DNA of 16,959 bases from Candidatus Sulfotelmatobacter sp. (GCA_030044775.1 JASICF010000315.1:1-16959); one strand, 5' to 3'; positions 1 to 8,593 are shown, counted from the stretch's first letter. Made by a program: numbers and translations. Notes: generated by a model from the sequence alone, not told the origin.

Positions 1-921
1 GGTGGGAAAGCCGGGATATTCTTCGGTGACGAGATCGGAAGCAGTGAAGGGATTGTCTCCCATGACGCGGACGGAATCTTTGGAGAGTTTGGTTTTCACT
101 CCGGTTTGCTTGAGCTTGGCGAGAATGGCGGTGAGGTGAGCGGGGTCGCAATTGGCGATGTTGAGGTCGCCGCCGGTGAGGGCTCCGGCGATGAGGAACG
201 TGCCGGCTTCGATGCGATCGGGAATGATGCGATGCTTCGCGCCTTTCAGCTTGCTCACGCCTTTGACGCGGATGGTGGGCGTGCCTGCACCTTGAATTTT
301 CGCACCCATCTTATTTAATAGGGCAGCGAGATCGGCGACTTCGGGTTCGCGGGCGGCGTTCTGCAGAATGGTTTCGCCGTCGGCGAGCGTTGCGGCCATC
401 AGCAGGTCTTCGGTGCCAGTGACGGTGATTTTGTCGAAGAGAATTTCCGCGCCTTTGAGGCGATCGGCAGAAGCTTCGACGTAACCGTGATCCTGGCGGA
501 TTTTTGCGCCGAGGCGCTCGAGGCCTTTGATGTGAAGATCGATGGGGCGCTGGCCGATGGCGCAGCCGCCGGGAAGGGAAACCCGGGCTCGGCCGCAGCG
601 GGCGACGAGCGGGCCAAGCACGAGCGTGGAGGCACGCATGGTTTTAACAAGTTCATAAGAAGCTTCGGGCGTGGCGAGCTTTTCGGCGTGGATGGTGGTG
701 CGGTGATGGGCGCGTCCGTAGCCGAGTTCGACCTCGGCGCCCATGGCGGCGAGCAGTTTGCGCGTGGTTTCGATGTCGCGGACCTGAGGAATGTTTTCGA
801 GGATGACCGGCTCGTCGGTGAGGAGCGCGGCGGCCATGCAGGGAAGCGCAGCATTTTTCGCTCCGCTGACGCGAACGGCGCCGAGCAGCGGCTCGCCGCC
901 GCGAATGACGAGTTTATCCAT
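1..921 (-). CDS. murA: UDP-N-acetylglucosamine 1-carboxyvinyltransferase MurA (partial, C-terminus beyond window)
   Basis: MurA transfers enolpyruvate from PEP to UDP-GlcNAc in the cytoplasm, the first committed step of peptidoglycan synthesis. The visible 307 codons start MDKLVIRGGEPLLGAVRVSG and read without a break to the window edge; full MurA is about 420 residues, so roughly the last quarter is missing. Family landmarks are present: SGAKNA with Lys22-Asn23 (substrate binding), the RAS..LGPLVAR segment at 96-108, and the catalytic loop LPGGCAIGQRP with Cys120, equivalent to E. coli Cys115. Cys at this position predicts fosfomycin sensitivity of this enzyme, whereas Asp would predict resistance. 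The ATG at 921-919 gives the usual MurA N-terminus; the Shine-Dalgarno is weak (GAG close to the start). murQ lies 193 bp upstream on the same strand, so co-transcription is possible. Identification is secure. Confidence 0.96.
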   Translation of the reverse strand, partial: MDKLVIRGGEPLLGAVRVSGAKNAALPCMAAALLTDEPVILENIPQVRDIETTRKLLAAMGAEVELGYGRAHHRTTIHAEKLATPEASYELVKTMRASTLVLGPLVARCGRARVSLPGGCAIGQRPIDLHIKGLERLGAKIRQDHGYVEASADRLKGAEILFDKITVTGTEDLLMAATLADGETILQNAAREPEVADLAALLNKMGAKIQGAGTPTIRVKGVSKLKGAKHRIIPDRIEAGTFLIAGALTGGDLNIANCDPAHLTAILAKLKQTGVKTKLSKDSVRVMGDNPFTASDLVTEEYPGFPT

Positions 922-1037
922 TCTCGTTTAGAACCGCTTGAGGTCGATTTCCGGGCAAAATGCATTTTAGCGGGTTCAAGCAGATTGCCGGTTAATCGAG
1001 AGGGTACGAACTAGTGGGGCGGGCGTATCAGGAAACA

Positions 1038-1096
1038 GGAATCCTCGGACTGTGTTGCTGTCCGCTGGCTCGCTTCGCTGGCGTGCCGGAATGACA
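1038..1096. repeat. Possible degenerate dispersed repeat between murQ and murA
   Basis: Read on the minus strand this segment starts with TGTCATTCCGG and ends with TCCGAGGATTCC, with a core rich in GCGAAGCGAGCCAGC. It resembles the TGTCATTCCGAG...GAGGAATCC type of dispersed non-coding repeat that I recall from acidobacterial genomes. Only one copy is in the window, so repetition is not shown. No gene or convincing terminator is visible in the 193-bp gap. Confidence 0.3.
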
Positions 1097-1114
1097 AGCC
1101 GGAATATGCGGCTG

Positions 1115-2038
1115 CTAATTCGTCTTTGCGGCTGCGATGGCTTTCCGCACGTTCCCACCCGCTTGTTTCAACGCGGTCGCTGCCTTATTGCTCGACGCTC
1201 CGGCGGCGAGCATAACGAGTGCGACCGGAGTGCGATTGCCACTGGCTTTGAGGGCGCGCTGTGCCGATGCCTGGTCGGCTCCGGTAGCTTGCTCGAGGAT
1301 TCGAATGGCGCGGTCGCGCAGCTTGGAGTTCTTCGGCTCGACGTTGACCATGAGATTGCCGTAAACATAGCCAAGGCGCGTCATGGCAGCGGTCGAAATC
1401 ATGTTGAGAACCATTTTGTGCGCGGTGCCAGCTTTCATGCGGGAGGATCCGGTGAGAACTTCGGGGCCGACTTCGACAACGATGGCCTGGTGTGCGACGC
1501 GTTCGAGCGGGGAATCGGGATTGCAGGTAAGGGCAATGGTTCGCGCGCCGCGTCGGCGGGCTTCGGCGACGGCAGCGACGGTGAAAGGAGTGCGTCCACT
1601 GGTGGCGATGCCGAGGACGACGTCCTTCTTGGTTGGCTTGCGGCGGGCGACGTCTTTGCGGCCAGCGGCCGCGTTGTCTTCGCTGATTTCGGATGCGGCG
1701 GCGATGGCTTTGGTTCCTCCGGCAATGATGAACTGAATGCGACGGAAGTTGAAGGTGGGCTCGACTTCGGCGGCATCGAGCACAGCGATGCGGCCACTGG
1801 TTCCGGCACCAACATAGATGAGGCGTCCGCCGCGGCGAAGAGAAGAGACGATGAGATCGATGGCGCGGACGATCTGCGGCAGAGCGCGGGAGACGGAATG
1901 TGCGACGGTGGCGTCTTCGGCGTTGATGAGGCGGGCGATTTCGAGCGGGGACTTCTGATCGATATCGCGGGCGGCGGGGTTGGATTGCTCGGTGTGAAGT
2001 TGGCGGAGGGAAGAGCTTGAGATGCGGGTTGGTTTCAA
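1115..2038 (-). CDS. murQ: N-acetylmuramic acid 6-phosphate etherase MurQ (TTG start)
   Basis: MurQ cleaves the lactyl ether of MurNAc-6-phosphate to give GlcNAc-6-phosphate and D-lactate during cytoplasmic wall recycling or MurNAc use. The 307-residue product matches the family's usual length of about 300. It has the sugar-isomerase (SIS) phosphosugar pocket VGAGTSGRIAVLDAAE at 76-91, with Glu91 equivalent to catalytic Glu83 of E. coli MurQ. Glu120 in the SEDNAAAG segment is probably the second catalytic Glu. LTGSSRMKAGTAHK and LMVNVEPKNSKLRDRA are also family motifs. The start must be TTG at 2038-2036: the conserved stretch TEQSNPAARDID begins only 15 residues later, no in-frame ATG or GTG lies between the upstream stop and it, and GAAAGG sits 8 bases before the TTG. 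It lies between murA and the phosphoesterase, all on the minus strand. Identification is secure. Confidence 0.95.
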   Translation of the reverse strand: MKPTRISSSSLRQLHTEQSNPAARDIDQKSPLEIARLINAEDATVAHSVSRALPQIVRAIDLIVSSLRRGGRLIYVGAGTSGRIAVLDAAEVEPTFNFRRIQFIIAGGTKAIAAASEISEDNAAAGRKDVARRKPTKKDVVLGIATSGRTPFTVAAVAEARRRGARTIALTCNPDSPLERVAHQAIVVEVGPEVLTGSSRMKAGTAHKMVLNMISTAAMTRLGYVYGNLMVNVEPKNSKLRDRAIRILEQATGADQASAQRALKASGNRTPVALVMLAAGASSNKAATALKQAGGNVRKAIAAAKTN

Positions 2039-2201
2039 GTGGTGCGCCTTTCGGATTCGAGAAGCGGATACATTTTAATCGGTGGGTTATGAGACGCGCT
2101 CAACCGAGGTGACAGGCTCGCCGATGGGCAAGGCGGCGACCATAAAGAAGCGTTACCTTGCCGGAGAGTGTTCGCAATAGTTTTGGTTCGAGAACGCCCG
2201 G

Positions 2202-3914
2202 TCAGTCATTATCCGGCGGTGTTGGCGGTGACTTGTCATTCAGGAAATAATTCGCATCCAGCGGCGCCTGGATCGGCGTGAAGGGCAGCGGCGTCTGATT
2301 AAAGTCGAAGCAATCTGCCAGATCGTCCGATTGCGAGTCGGCATAACCCACCTCCTGGTCAATTTCTCCAAGACCGAAGGCCGCTTCGGTAAATCTAAGG
2401 ATGCTGCCGAAATCATGATTCACATGCGAGATATAGGCCGCTTTTGAGTAGGGTGAAATCACAAGCAGGGGCACGCGCAACCCGACTTCCATCGAGTTGC
2501 GAACCAGCGGCGCCACATGGTCGAACCAGCCGCCAAAGTCATCCCAGGTAACAATGATCGCAGTGTCGGACCAGTACGGGCTTTGACCGATGGCATTCAC
2601 GATTGCCGAAACCCAGGAAGGTCCCGTGTCTGCGCCGCTGCCTGGGTGATCTGATGCCGAGCCTGTGGGAGTTACCCAACTGACGGATGCCAGTTGCTGG
2701 TTTGCGATGTCGGTAATGATCTGCGCGCCCGATCCTTCAATGACCACTTTCGGGTCGGCGCCGGTCCAGTCGGGCCCGGTGCAGACGACGTCATTCCCTG
2801 TGCCCGAGGGCTGGCACATGTGCTTGATCGCGTCCGGCGCCGTCCAGATGGACCCGGCCGTTGCCGCGTAATACTTCCAATTGAGTCCGGCGGCATCCAA
2901 CACGTCGGTCAACGTAGGATGGTCAAAGCACAGCGGAAAGTTGAGGAGGCCTTCGGGCGTGTCCGGATTTGGGTTGAGGAGATTGAGGGTCCTCATTGTG
3001 GCGCTGGAATTCGCGAGGCACCCTGCACCGAGGCCCGCGCCGGTGCGGCTGTAGTCCGCGTTTTCGGCTTGCGTAACGGGGCTGTTTGTCGAAATTCGCG
3101 CCGTCCCCGAGAGGAGATACTGATGTGCGACGAAGCTTCCTCCCTGGTTAGTTTGGAACATGCGGTCGCCGAAGGTATAGGTTTCGGCCATCGTGAAGTA
3201 CGGCTGGATCGTCCCTGTCGAGTTGTCGACGTATTGATATTGCGGATAGGGAGGGCATGCCGCAGGACTTGGAATACAGTCGTTCTGGTCAGCAGTATTC
3301 ATCAGGCAATTGTTGGTTACGATGTCGTAGTTGCAGACGTTGAGGAACCCATGATGAGTATGGTCCAGGTCATACTTGGTTGCCAGTATGCCGGGCGTGA
3401 GCGTGATCATCTGTCCAGTGGAGGTCATGCCCTGGAGGGCGATGTCGGCTCCGGCGCTGATCAGCTTGGGGTCATGGAAAAGATTATCTGGAGTGCGGTT
3501 CTCCTGGATAATGACCACCACGTGATTGATCTTGCCCCTTGGGATAGGCGCACTTGTAATGACCCTGAGCGTCGAGCTGTTGATCAATGTGCCAGACGTT
3601 CCGGTGATCGTTACGACGGCCGTTCCCGCCGGCGCGGTGGCGCTGGCGGTGAAGGTGAGCACACTATCTGTGGTGGCGGGATTTGGGACGAGCGATGCCG
3701 TGACTCCGGCCGGTAAGCCTGACAACGCCAAGCTCGTGCTTCCCGAAAACCGGTTCACCCGATTCACGATGATCGTGCTGGTACCGTCGCTCCCCTGGAC
3801 GACGCCCACGCTGTTCGGCGAGGGTGAAAGTGTGAAAGAAGGGGGCGGGGGTCCTAAGCAGCTACTGAGACCAAGAGGTAAGAGAGCAACGACGGCCAGA
3901 GTGACTTTCCTCAT
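2202..3914 (-). CDS. PF04185-family phosphoesterase (phospholipase C / acid phosphatase type), lipoprotein with Ig-like domain
   Basis: This is a predicted lipoprotein of 570 residues. Residues 1-19 form a signal with lipobox LSSC (Cys19), followed by a Pro-rich linker. An Ig-like beta domain spans about 27-120 (FTLSPSPNSV...GLPAGVTASL...VVTITGTSG), a type common in acidobacterial secreted proteins. The catalytic domain begins at about 128 with IIQENRTPDNLF (138-146), matching the ENRSFD metal-binding signature of the phospholipase C/AcpA family. It continues with TWDDFGGWFDHV near 456-467, RVPLLVISPYSK, and NHDFGSILRFTEAAFG from 499. The family hydrolyses phosphodiester or phosphomonoester bonds outside the cytoplasm; the substrate here is not readable from sequence. 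An AGGG lies 8 bases before the ATG. The GT2 gene lies 119 bp upstream on the same strand, so an operon is possible but not shown. Confidence 0.88.
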   Translation of the reverse strand: MRKVTLAVVALLPLGLSSCLGPPPPSFTLSPSPNSVGVVQGSDGTSTIIVNRVNRFSGSTSLALSGLPAGVTASLVPNPATTDSVLTFTASATAPAGTAVVTITGTSGTLINSSTLRVITSAPIPRGKINHVVVIIQENRTPDNLFHDPKLISAGADIALQGMTSTGQMITLTPGILATKYDLDHTHHGFLNVCNYDIVTNNCLMNTADQNDCIPSPAACPPYPQYQYVDNSTGTIQPYFTMAETYTFGDRMFQTNQGGSFVAHQYLLSGTARISTNSPVTQAENADYSRTGAGLGAGCLANSSATMRTLNLLNPNPDTPEGLLNFPLCFDHPTLTDVLDAAGLNWKYYAATAGSIWTAPDAIKHMCQPSGTGNDVVCTGPDWTGADPKVVIEGSGAQIITDIANQQLASVSWVTPTGSASDHPGSGADTGPSWVSAIVNAIGQSPYWSDTAIIVTWDDFGGWFDHVAPLVRNSMEVGLRVPLLVISPYSKAAYISHVNHDFGSILRFTEAAFGLGEIDQEVGYADSQSDDLADCFDFNQTPLPFTPIQAPLDANYFLNDKSPPTPPDND

Positions 3915-4033
3915 CGATGAGCCCTAGGGACAATACTTGCTTTGATGCTTTTTCTCGGCGAAACAGCTATGGCGCTCATCCACAATTCGTTGCGAACACG
4001 ATCCGCCCAGTTGCTGCCGGTAGCGCGGCAGAT

Positions 4034-4984
4034 TCACGAATTCGCGGAAAAGTTGATTTGTTTCTTTACGATCCAGGTCGGCCTGCGCTTCACTTCCTCG
4101 AATAATCGACCGATATATTCACCCAGGATACCCAGACAGATCAGATTGACCGCGGAGAAAAAAAGGATGACAAATATGGTTGATGTCCATCCACGCGCAT
4201 TGCGAGGATTGAAGCCGATTATCGTCCAGTTCGTCAGATACTGGACCACCACAAATATCGCTCCCAGCAGACCCAGCCCGGCTAGAACCAGGCCAATTGA
4301 CAAGATGAACTGGAGAGGCTTGTAGCTGAAGTTAATAATGCCATCCATGGCGAGTCTGAACAACTTCGAGAAATTGTATTTTGGTTCTCCGGCAAAACGG
4401 GCCTGCCTTTCATATGCCATTCCCGTCTGGCGAAAACCAACCCAGCTTCGAAGCCCGCGCACGAATCGGTTCCGCTCCGGAAGTTGATTGATTGCATCCA
4501 CGACTTCGCCGCGCATCACGCAAAAATCGCCGACGTCGAGTGGGATATCGAGAACGGCAAGCCGCCTGAGGATGCGGTAGTAAGCCAGGTAGCAGAGGCG
4601 CTTCAAAAGGTTTTCTTTGCGTTTCGTGCGTATTGCGTAGACTACGTCCCATCCCTGGTGAATCTTCGCAATGAAGGGCTGGAGCTCTTCAGGAGGATCC
4701 TGCAAATCCGCGTCCATTACGGTCACAATACTTCCTCTGGCGTACATAAGACCGGCAGAAACGGCTGCCTGATGGCCGAAATTGCGGGAAAGACTGATTA
4801 CTTTAAGCCTGGGGTCCGCAGCAGCCATCCGTTCGCAGATCTCCAGCGTCCGATCGCGGCTTCCATCGTCAACGATTAAGATTTCGAATTCATCCCCCCA
4901 TACCGAAGCAGCCGCGAGAATACGGCGGTACATTTCTTCAATTCCGTCTTCCTCGTTGTAGGCCGGAATTACAAGGGAAATCAT
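4034..4984 (-). CDS. Family 2 glycosyltransferase, polyprenyl-phosphate sugar synthase type (GtrB/ArnC/DPM1-like)
   Basis: The 316-residue protein has a GT-A domain: MISLVIPAYNEEDGIEE at the N-terminus, VDDGSRDRT at 38-46, and the metal and nucleotide-sugar motif DADLQDPPEE at 91-100. The conserved stretch around 171-206 (RNRFVRGLRSWVGF then FAGEPKYNFSKL) is typical of enzymes that load a sugar from a nucleotide donor onto undecaprenyl or dolichyl phosphate. Two C-terminal membrane segments (about 226-250 and 267-290) followed by a basic tail also match GtrB. I chose ATG 4984 because the family begins at this beta strand and GGAGG lies 12 bases upstream; an upstream ATG at 5044 would add 20 unrelated residues. 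The GT-C-like gene 85 bp upstream is a natural partner, using the lipid-linked sugar on the outer face. Sugar identity is unknown. Confidence 0.9.
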   Translation of the reverse strand: MISLVIPAYNEEDGIEEMYRRILAAASVWGDEFEILIVDDGSRDRTLEICERMAAADPRLKVISLSRNFGHQAAVSAGLMYARGSIVTVMDADLQDPPEELQPFIAKIHQGWDVVYAIRTKRKENLLKRLCYLAYYRILRRLAVLDIPLDVGDFCVMRGEVVDAINQLPERNRFVRGLRSWVGFRQTGMAYERQARFAGEPKYNFSKLFRLAMDGIINFSYKPLQFILSIGLVLAGLGLLGAIFVVVQYLTNWTIIGFNPRNARGWTSTIFVILFFSAVNLICLGILGEYIGRLFEEVKRRPTWIVKKQINFSANS

Positions 4985-5069
4985 AATGTGGGGAGACCTC
5001 CGAAAGGCTGCCCGTCGGAAACCAGTATATGCGGACCATGGCACAACGAAATGGTCGCGATCGCAGGAG

Positions 5070-7022
5070 TCACTGCAACCATGGAGAACTCCGATGTGGC
5101 TGGACGAGTATTTCGTATTCGCCGAATTCCGCCATCTTGGGCATGTCAGTCATGATGTAATGCGCCAGCGGCAAACCTGCCACACCGGCGTCGTCGTTAT
5201 CCCAGAATCGCACGAGGTTACGGTTCAGGATGGCACAGGCCTGCGGATCCGCCTTTATGATATTCAGGATTTCTGCCTGCCGGTCAAGCGAAATGCCGCC
5301 CATCCAGCCATCGTGATTCCATCCATTAGGAGTGGGAATTGCCGACCAAATGTTGAAGCTGTACATCCCCGGCATTGTGAAGAGGATGCCACAGTTGAGG
5401 CTTATAACCCGCGCGATTGACCGGAATTGACCTGCTTGTTCGAGAGGTAGGTGCAGCCATTCCGAACCCTTCAAGCCAGTGGAGGCAGGAGGGAAATTGC
5501 TGGCGGGCAAGGTTCTCGACTTGAGCGCCGCCCACGCCGATCGCGGCCGCAGGTGTATGGCGTGAGCCGCGCTTGTTCCAGCACACAAGACTATGATCGC
5601 GCCACCAATCAAGGCATCCAGGCGCAGGGCTTTGGCAAAATCCTGTGAGTACCGGGAGGAGAATTGTCGCAGACCCTGCAGGCCGTCCGTGAGGCACAGG
5701 AAGGCCCAAAGAGTCATTGGAACGGCTGCGATTCCCACTTGGCTGCCAGCGACGGGATACGGTTCCAGAAATTGTGTTGCCGCCATACAAGTCACAAAGA
5801 GACGTGGGAAAGTCGTTCGGGCGTCAAGTCTCCAATGGGGCCCCGGCAATACTGTGAGCGGGAGCAGCGGCACTACCCACTGGATCTCGAAACGCAGTGT
5901 AAGCAACAAAATCGATCCTGCCCCCGCGGCGCATCTCAATAAATCAAACCATGGCGACTCGGTTACGGATTGACCCGATGTCTTCAACCCGATCACGACC
6001 GCCGCTAGAATCACAGCAGCCATCCAGTTGAGCTGGCTGACGGGCAGTGGAAAGTAAAATAGATTGGGTTGATGCAGTGCATTTAGAATAACGCCCCAAA
6101 CCAACGACCTGAGTGACATGCCTTGAAGCGACGTGGCGGCTACGACCAGCGCTGTACCTGTCAAAAGACCCGTCGCGGAGTAAAGTGCGGCCTGTAGGGG
6201 CAAGGGATTGGAGAGCCGTAGCTTCGCGCAGCACGCGAAGGTCACGATTCCGGCAACAGTCGCTAGCAGACAGTAGCTGCGAAAACCGTGATTGAAGCTC
6301 GCATGCATCAGCATCCAGGGGCCAGCCGCTGCGTAGGTCAGCGTCATCGCAAGTCCGATCGAACGGAGTCTCCCCGGCGCAAGCAGGCAGAAAATCGCAT
6401 GCGCCAATCCGGCGACGAAGAATACGCCCACGTTCACCTTGGTAAACGCCATAGCGGCCCCTGCGCAGCCCAATAGAAAGAGACGAAGATTGTTTCGCCC
6501 TGAAGAGGATGGCAACGAGAGGCAGACAGCAACCAAATACAGGGCTAAGACCACTTGTTGCGGATGGCCGGGTTCACTACAAACAACCTTTCCCGCGACC
6601 ATACAGCAGAGTCCCGCGGCGCAGGCAAAGAACAAACTCTTGGACAATCGGTAGACGAAAACGACCGCTAAGAGACTCGCGGCTACCCAGTAGATAAGCG
6701 TGACCAGCCGACCCATGTCGTGAGTGACTGGAAGATGAAGGAATTGAAAAAAAATGCCCTGAGCATAGTAATAAAATGGACCGTACTGGCTGAAGGTCAG
6801 GGTGTAAAGATGACCCACATTGACGTAATGAGCCAGGGATACCAGCATGTATCCCTCGTCATCGTAGGCAGAAAATTGTGTCAGCAGAGGGACCGCCGTA
6901 GCCAATGCTCCGATTACGGTAACGAGGACAGCAAGAGCGGCCCACAAATTCGAGAAGCGGATTCCAGACGAGGCCGAATTCAAGGGAAGCTCAGGTTGAT
7001 GTGAAAGGTCAAGCGGGTCCAT
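5070..7022 (-). CDS. Multi-pass membrane protein, probable GT-C (GT39-like) glycosyltransferase
   Basis: The 650-residue polytopic protein has about ten or more hydrophobic segments, the first near residues 26-45, and a soluble C-terminal region from about 500. Directly after the first membrane segment is FSAYDDEGYM, with Asp54-Asp55-Glu56. An acidic pair in the first outer loop is the hallmark of GT-C enzymes such as protein mannosyltransferases and ArnT, which transfer sugars from polyprenyl phosphate. SQYGPFYYY shortly after is also common in this group. The start at 7022 is favoured by GAGG six bases before ATG; the reading frame stays open to an ATG at 7103 but that would add a 27-residue Lys/Arg-rich stretch before the first membrane segment. 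The downstream GT2 would supply the lipid-linked donor. Family membership is likely; donor, acceptor and exact family are unresolved. Confidence 0.75.
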   Translation of the reverse strand: MDPLDLSHQPELPLNSASSGIRFSNLWAALAVLVTVIGALATAVPLLTQFSAYDDEGYMLVSLAHYVNVGHLYTLTFSQYGPFYYYAQGIFFQFLHLPVTHDMGRLVTLIYWVAASLLAVVFVYRLSKSLFFACAAGLCCMVAGKVVCSEPGHPQQVVLALYLVAVCLSLPSSSGRNNLRLFLLGCAGAAMAFTKVNVGVFFVAGLAHAIFCLLAPGRLRSIGLAMTLTYAAAGPWMLMHASFNHGFRSYCLLATVAGIVTFACCAKLRLSNPLPLQAALYSATGLLTGTALVVAATSLQGMSLRSLVWGVILNALHQPNLFYFPLPVSQLNWMAAVILAAVVIGLKTSGQSVTESPWFDLLRCAAGAGSILLLTLRFEIQWVVPLLPLTVLPGPHWRLDARTTFPRLFVTCMAATQFLEPYPVAGSQVGIAAVPMTLWAFLCLTDGLQGLRQFSSRYSQDFAKALRLDALIGGAIIVLCAGTSAAHAIHLRPRSAWAALKSRTLPASNFPPASTGLKGSEWLHLPLEQAGQFRSIARVISLNCGILFTMPGMYSFNIWSAIPTPNGWNHDGWMGGISLDRQAEILNIIKADPQACAILNRNLVRFWDNDDAGVAGLPLAHYIMTDMPKMAEFGEYEILVQPHRSSPWLQ

Positions 7023-7345
7023 TCTCTTCCTCAATGATCTCGTTTTCTTTTTTCGCAGTCTAATGCATTGCGATGCAGAGAACGAGTGGGCCAGCTCCGG
7101 CAATTCCCGATATCGCTTTCCGAGACGCAGTTGGCCCGATTGTTGCGGGACCGCCCCTTTTACATTGTGGACGAATTTTAAATTGATTTTTGCGGGAAAC
7201 GTCGTTTATCCCCCGTATCAACGGGTATGCTATCCCTGAACCAGCGAGCGCAAACATTGTGGGCCAATTCGCTTTTGCACTGGCAATCCAGGAGGCGACC
7301 GGTTGTACACTGCCACTGATGGAGCCGCTAAAATGGGGGTTCTCG
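7023..7345. promoter_or_regulatory. Divergent intergenic region between GT-C gene and alpha-galactosidase
   Basis: These 323 bp separate two divergent gene starts and should hold both promoters. Two short perfect inverted repeats are visible: TGCAT-TGCG-ATGCA at 7064-7077, in the GT-C leader, and CCCGT-ATCA-ACGGG at 7212-7225, upstream of the alpha-galactosidase. TTTACA at 7159-7164 is a good -35 hexamer for the plus strand, but no good -10 lies at normal distance. TATGCT at 7226-7231 is a possible -10 with a poor -35. AGGAGG at 7291-7296 is too far from the chosen start to serve it. I see no credible small gene. Confidence 0.4.
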
Positions 7346-8512
7346 ATGCAGGGTAAGCCTTTCTTACCTCTCGTTGCTGGTTTCATGCTGCTGTTCATGG
7401 GTTGCGGTTACACGCCATCCCCCGACAAGGTGCCGTACAACGGTCTAACAAAAACTCCTCCCATGGGGTGGAGCAGCTGGAATCGATTTGGGACAGGTAT
7501 TGATGATCAGACTGTTCGCACTATCGCCGATGCGATGGTGTCAACCGGGATGCGCGACGCGGGATACATCTACGTGAATATTGACGATTCATGGCAAGGC
7601 GCCCGGGACGCGCAAGGAAATCTGATGCCGAACGACAAATTCCCCGACATGAAAGCACTGGCCGACTATATTCACTCAAAAGGCCTGAAATTTGGCATCT
7701 ATTCATCGCCGGGGAAAAAGACCTGCGAAGGATACCTGGGCAGTTATGGACACGAGACTCAGGATGCAAACACTTTTGCGAGTTGGGGCGTAGATTATCT
7801 CAAGTATGACTGGTGTTATGCAGGGTTTGAGTACAATCTATTTGGTGGTTTGCAGTCTGCATACCTGAAAATGGCAAGCGCGCTGCGGGCTACGGGTCGG
7901 CCGATGGTTTATAGCCTTTGCGAGTACGGCAGGGGAGGAGTTCAGGCATGGGGAGCCGGTGTGGGCGGCAATCTTTGGCGCACTACGACGGATATCAACG
8001 ACTCGTGGGATAGCATGATGACTAATATCGAGAGCCAGGTATCGACGGCGCCGTACGCTGGTCCCGGACACTGGAACGACCCAGATATGCTCGAGATTGG
8101 CAACGGGGGCATGACGGAGGATGAATACCGTACCCATATGAGCCTATGGGCGCTATCCGCCGCACCGCTTTTGGCGGGAAATGATGTACGCGACATGTCG
8201 GCGTCGACAATGGGAATCCTGCTGAACAGTGACGTCATCGCAATCGATCAAGACCCTTTGGGATATCAGGCCTCACCTGTGAGGAATGGCGTCCTCGAGA
8301 CGTGGTTCAAACCGCTCGCCGACAGCGGCATCGCCGTAGGCATTGTCAATCGTAATTCGTATCCCTTGCGAGTGACTGTTAATCTACACAATCTCGCCGG
8401 AATGAATGTGCGGGATGTGTGGAAGCAGAGCGAAGTCCTGCTTAAAAATGACGCATACTCGGCAACAATACCATTCCATGGCACCCTGCTATTAAAGATG
8501 AGCCCCAATTAA
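7346..8512 (+). CDS. GH27 alpha-galactosidase, predicted lipoprotein
   Basis: The 388-residue product is a complete family GH27 retaining alpha-galactosidase, releasing terminal alpha-galactose from galactosides such as raffinose-type sugars or galactomannan. Family motifs in order are TPPMGWSSWNRFG near residue 37, NIDDSWQG at 78-85, DYLKYDWCY with nucleophile Asp155, YSLCEYG near 189-195, TTDINDSW with acid/base Asp216 (equivalent to human Asp231), and GHWNDPDMLEIGNGG near 242. The C-terminal beta domain ends normally. From this start the protein begins with a hydrophobic signal ending FMGC (Cys20), an approximate lipobox, so surface or periplasmic anchoring is likely. ATG at 7319 is an alternative start; the frame stays open to 7190, but that upstream part does not resemble a signal. 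GGGGG before 7346 is a modest ribosome site. It converges with the arylsulfotransferase gene 81 bp downstream. Confidence 0.92.
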   Translation: MQGKPFLPLVAGFMLLFMGCGYTPSPDKVPYNGLTKTPPMGWSSWNRFGTGIDDQTVRTIADAMVSTGMRDAGYIYVNIDDSWQGARDAQGNLMPNDKFPDMKALADYIHSKGLKFGIYSSPGKKTCEGYLGSYGHETQDANTFASWGVDYLKYDWCYAGFEYNLFGGLQSAYLKMASALRATGRPMVYSLCEYGRGGVQAWGAGVGGNLWRTTTDINDSWDSMMTNIESQVSTAPYAGPGHWNDPDMLEIGNGGMTEDEYRTHMSLWALSAAPLLAGNDVRDMSASTMGILLNSDVIAIDQDPLGYQASPVRNGVLETWFKPLADSGIAVGIVNRNSYPLRVTVNLHNLAGMNVRDVWKQSEVLLKNDAYSATIPFHGTLLLKMSPN

Positions 8513-8593
8513 GAAGCAGCTGCCTTCTTGATGCCAAAATCTGCAGGAGATGTCCTAGCAATTCTGCGTCCTGAAGATCAAAAGGAAGTGCCC

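Noticed and set aside
399..965. Minus-strand open frame overlapping murA in another frame
   Set aside because: Ser/Pro/Arg-rich translation with no domain; the true murA frame over the same DNA gives a textbook MurA.
1052..2020. Long plus-strand open frame opposite murQ
   Set aside because: It is the antisense shadow of a clearly recognised gene; its composition (Gly/Asp/Ala-rich) is what high-GC antisense frames give.
2072..2103. Promoter for murQ (minus-strand TTGAGC and TAAAAT)
   Set aside because: The spacer is 20 bases and both boxes are imperfect; not separable from chance.
2694..3716. Plus-strand open frame of 340 codons opposite the phosphoesterase
   Set aside because: Antisense shadow; no domain resemblance, and the minus-strand protein has signal, Ig-like and catalytic motifs.
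8511..8529. Hairpin AAGAAG/CTTCTT after the alpha-galactosidase stop as a bidirectional terminator
   Set aside because: The stem is only 6 bp and A/T-rich, with no T-run on either strand; too weak to call.
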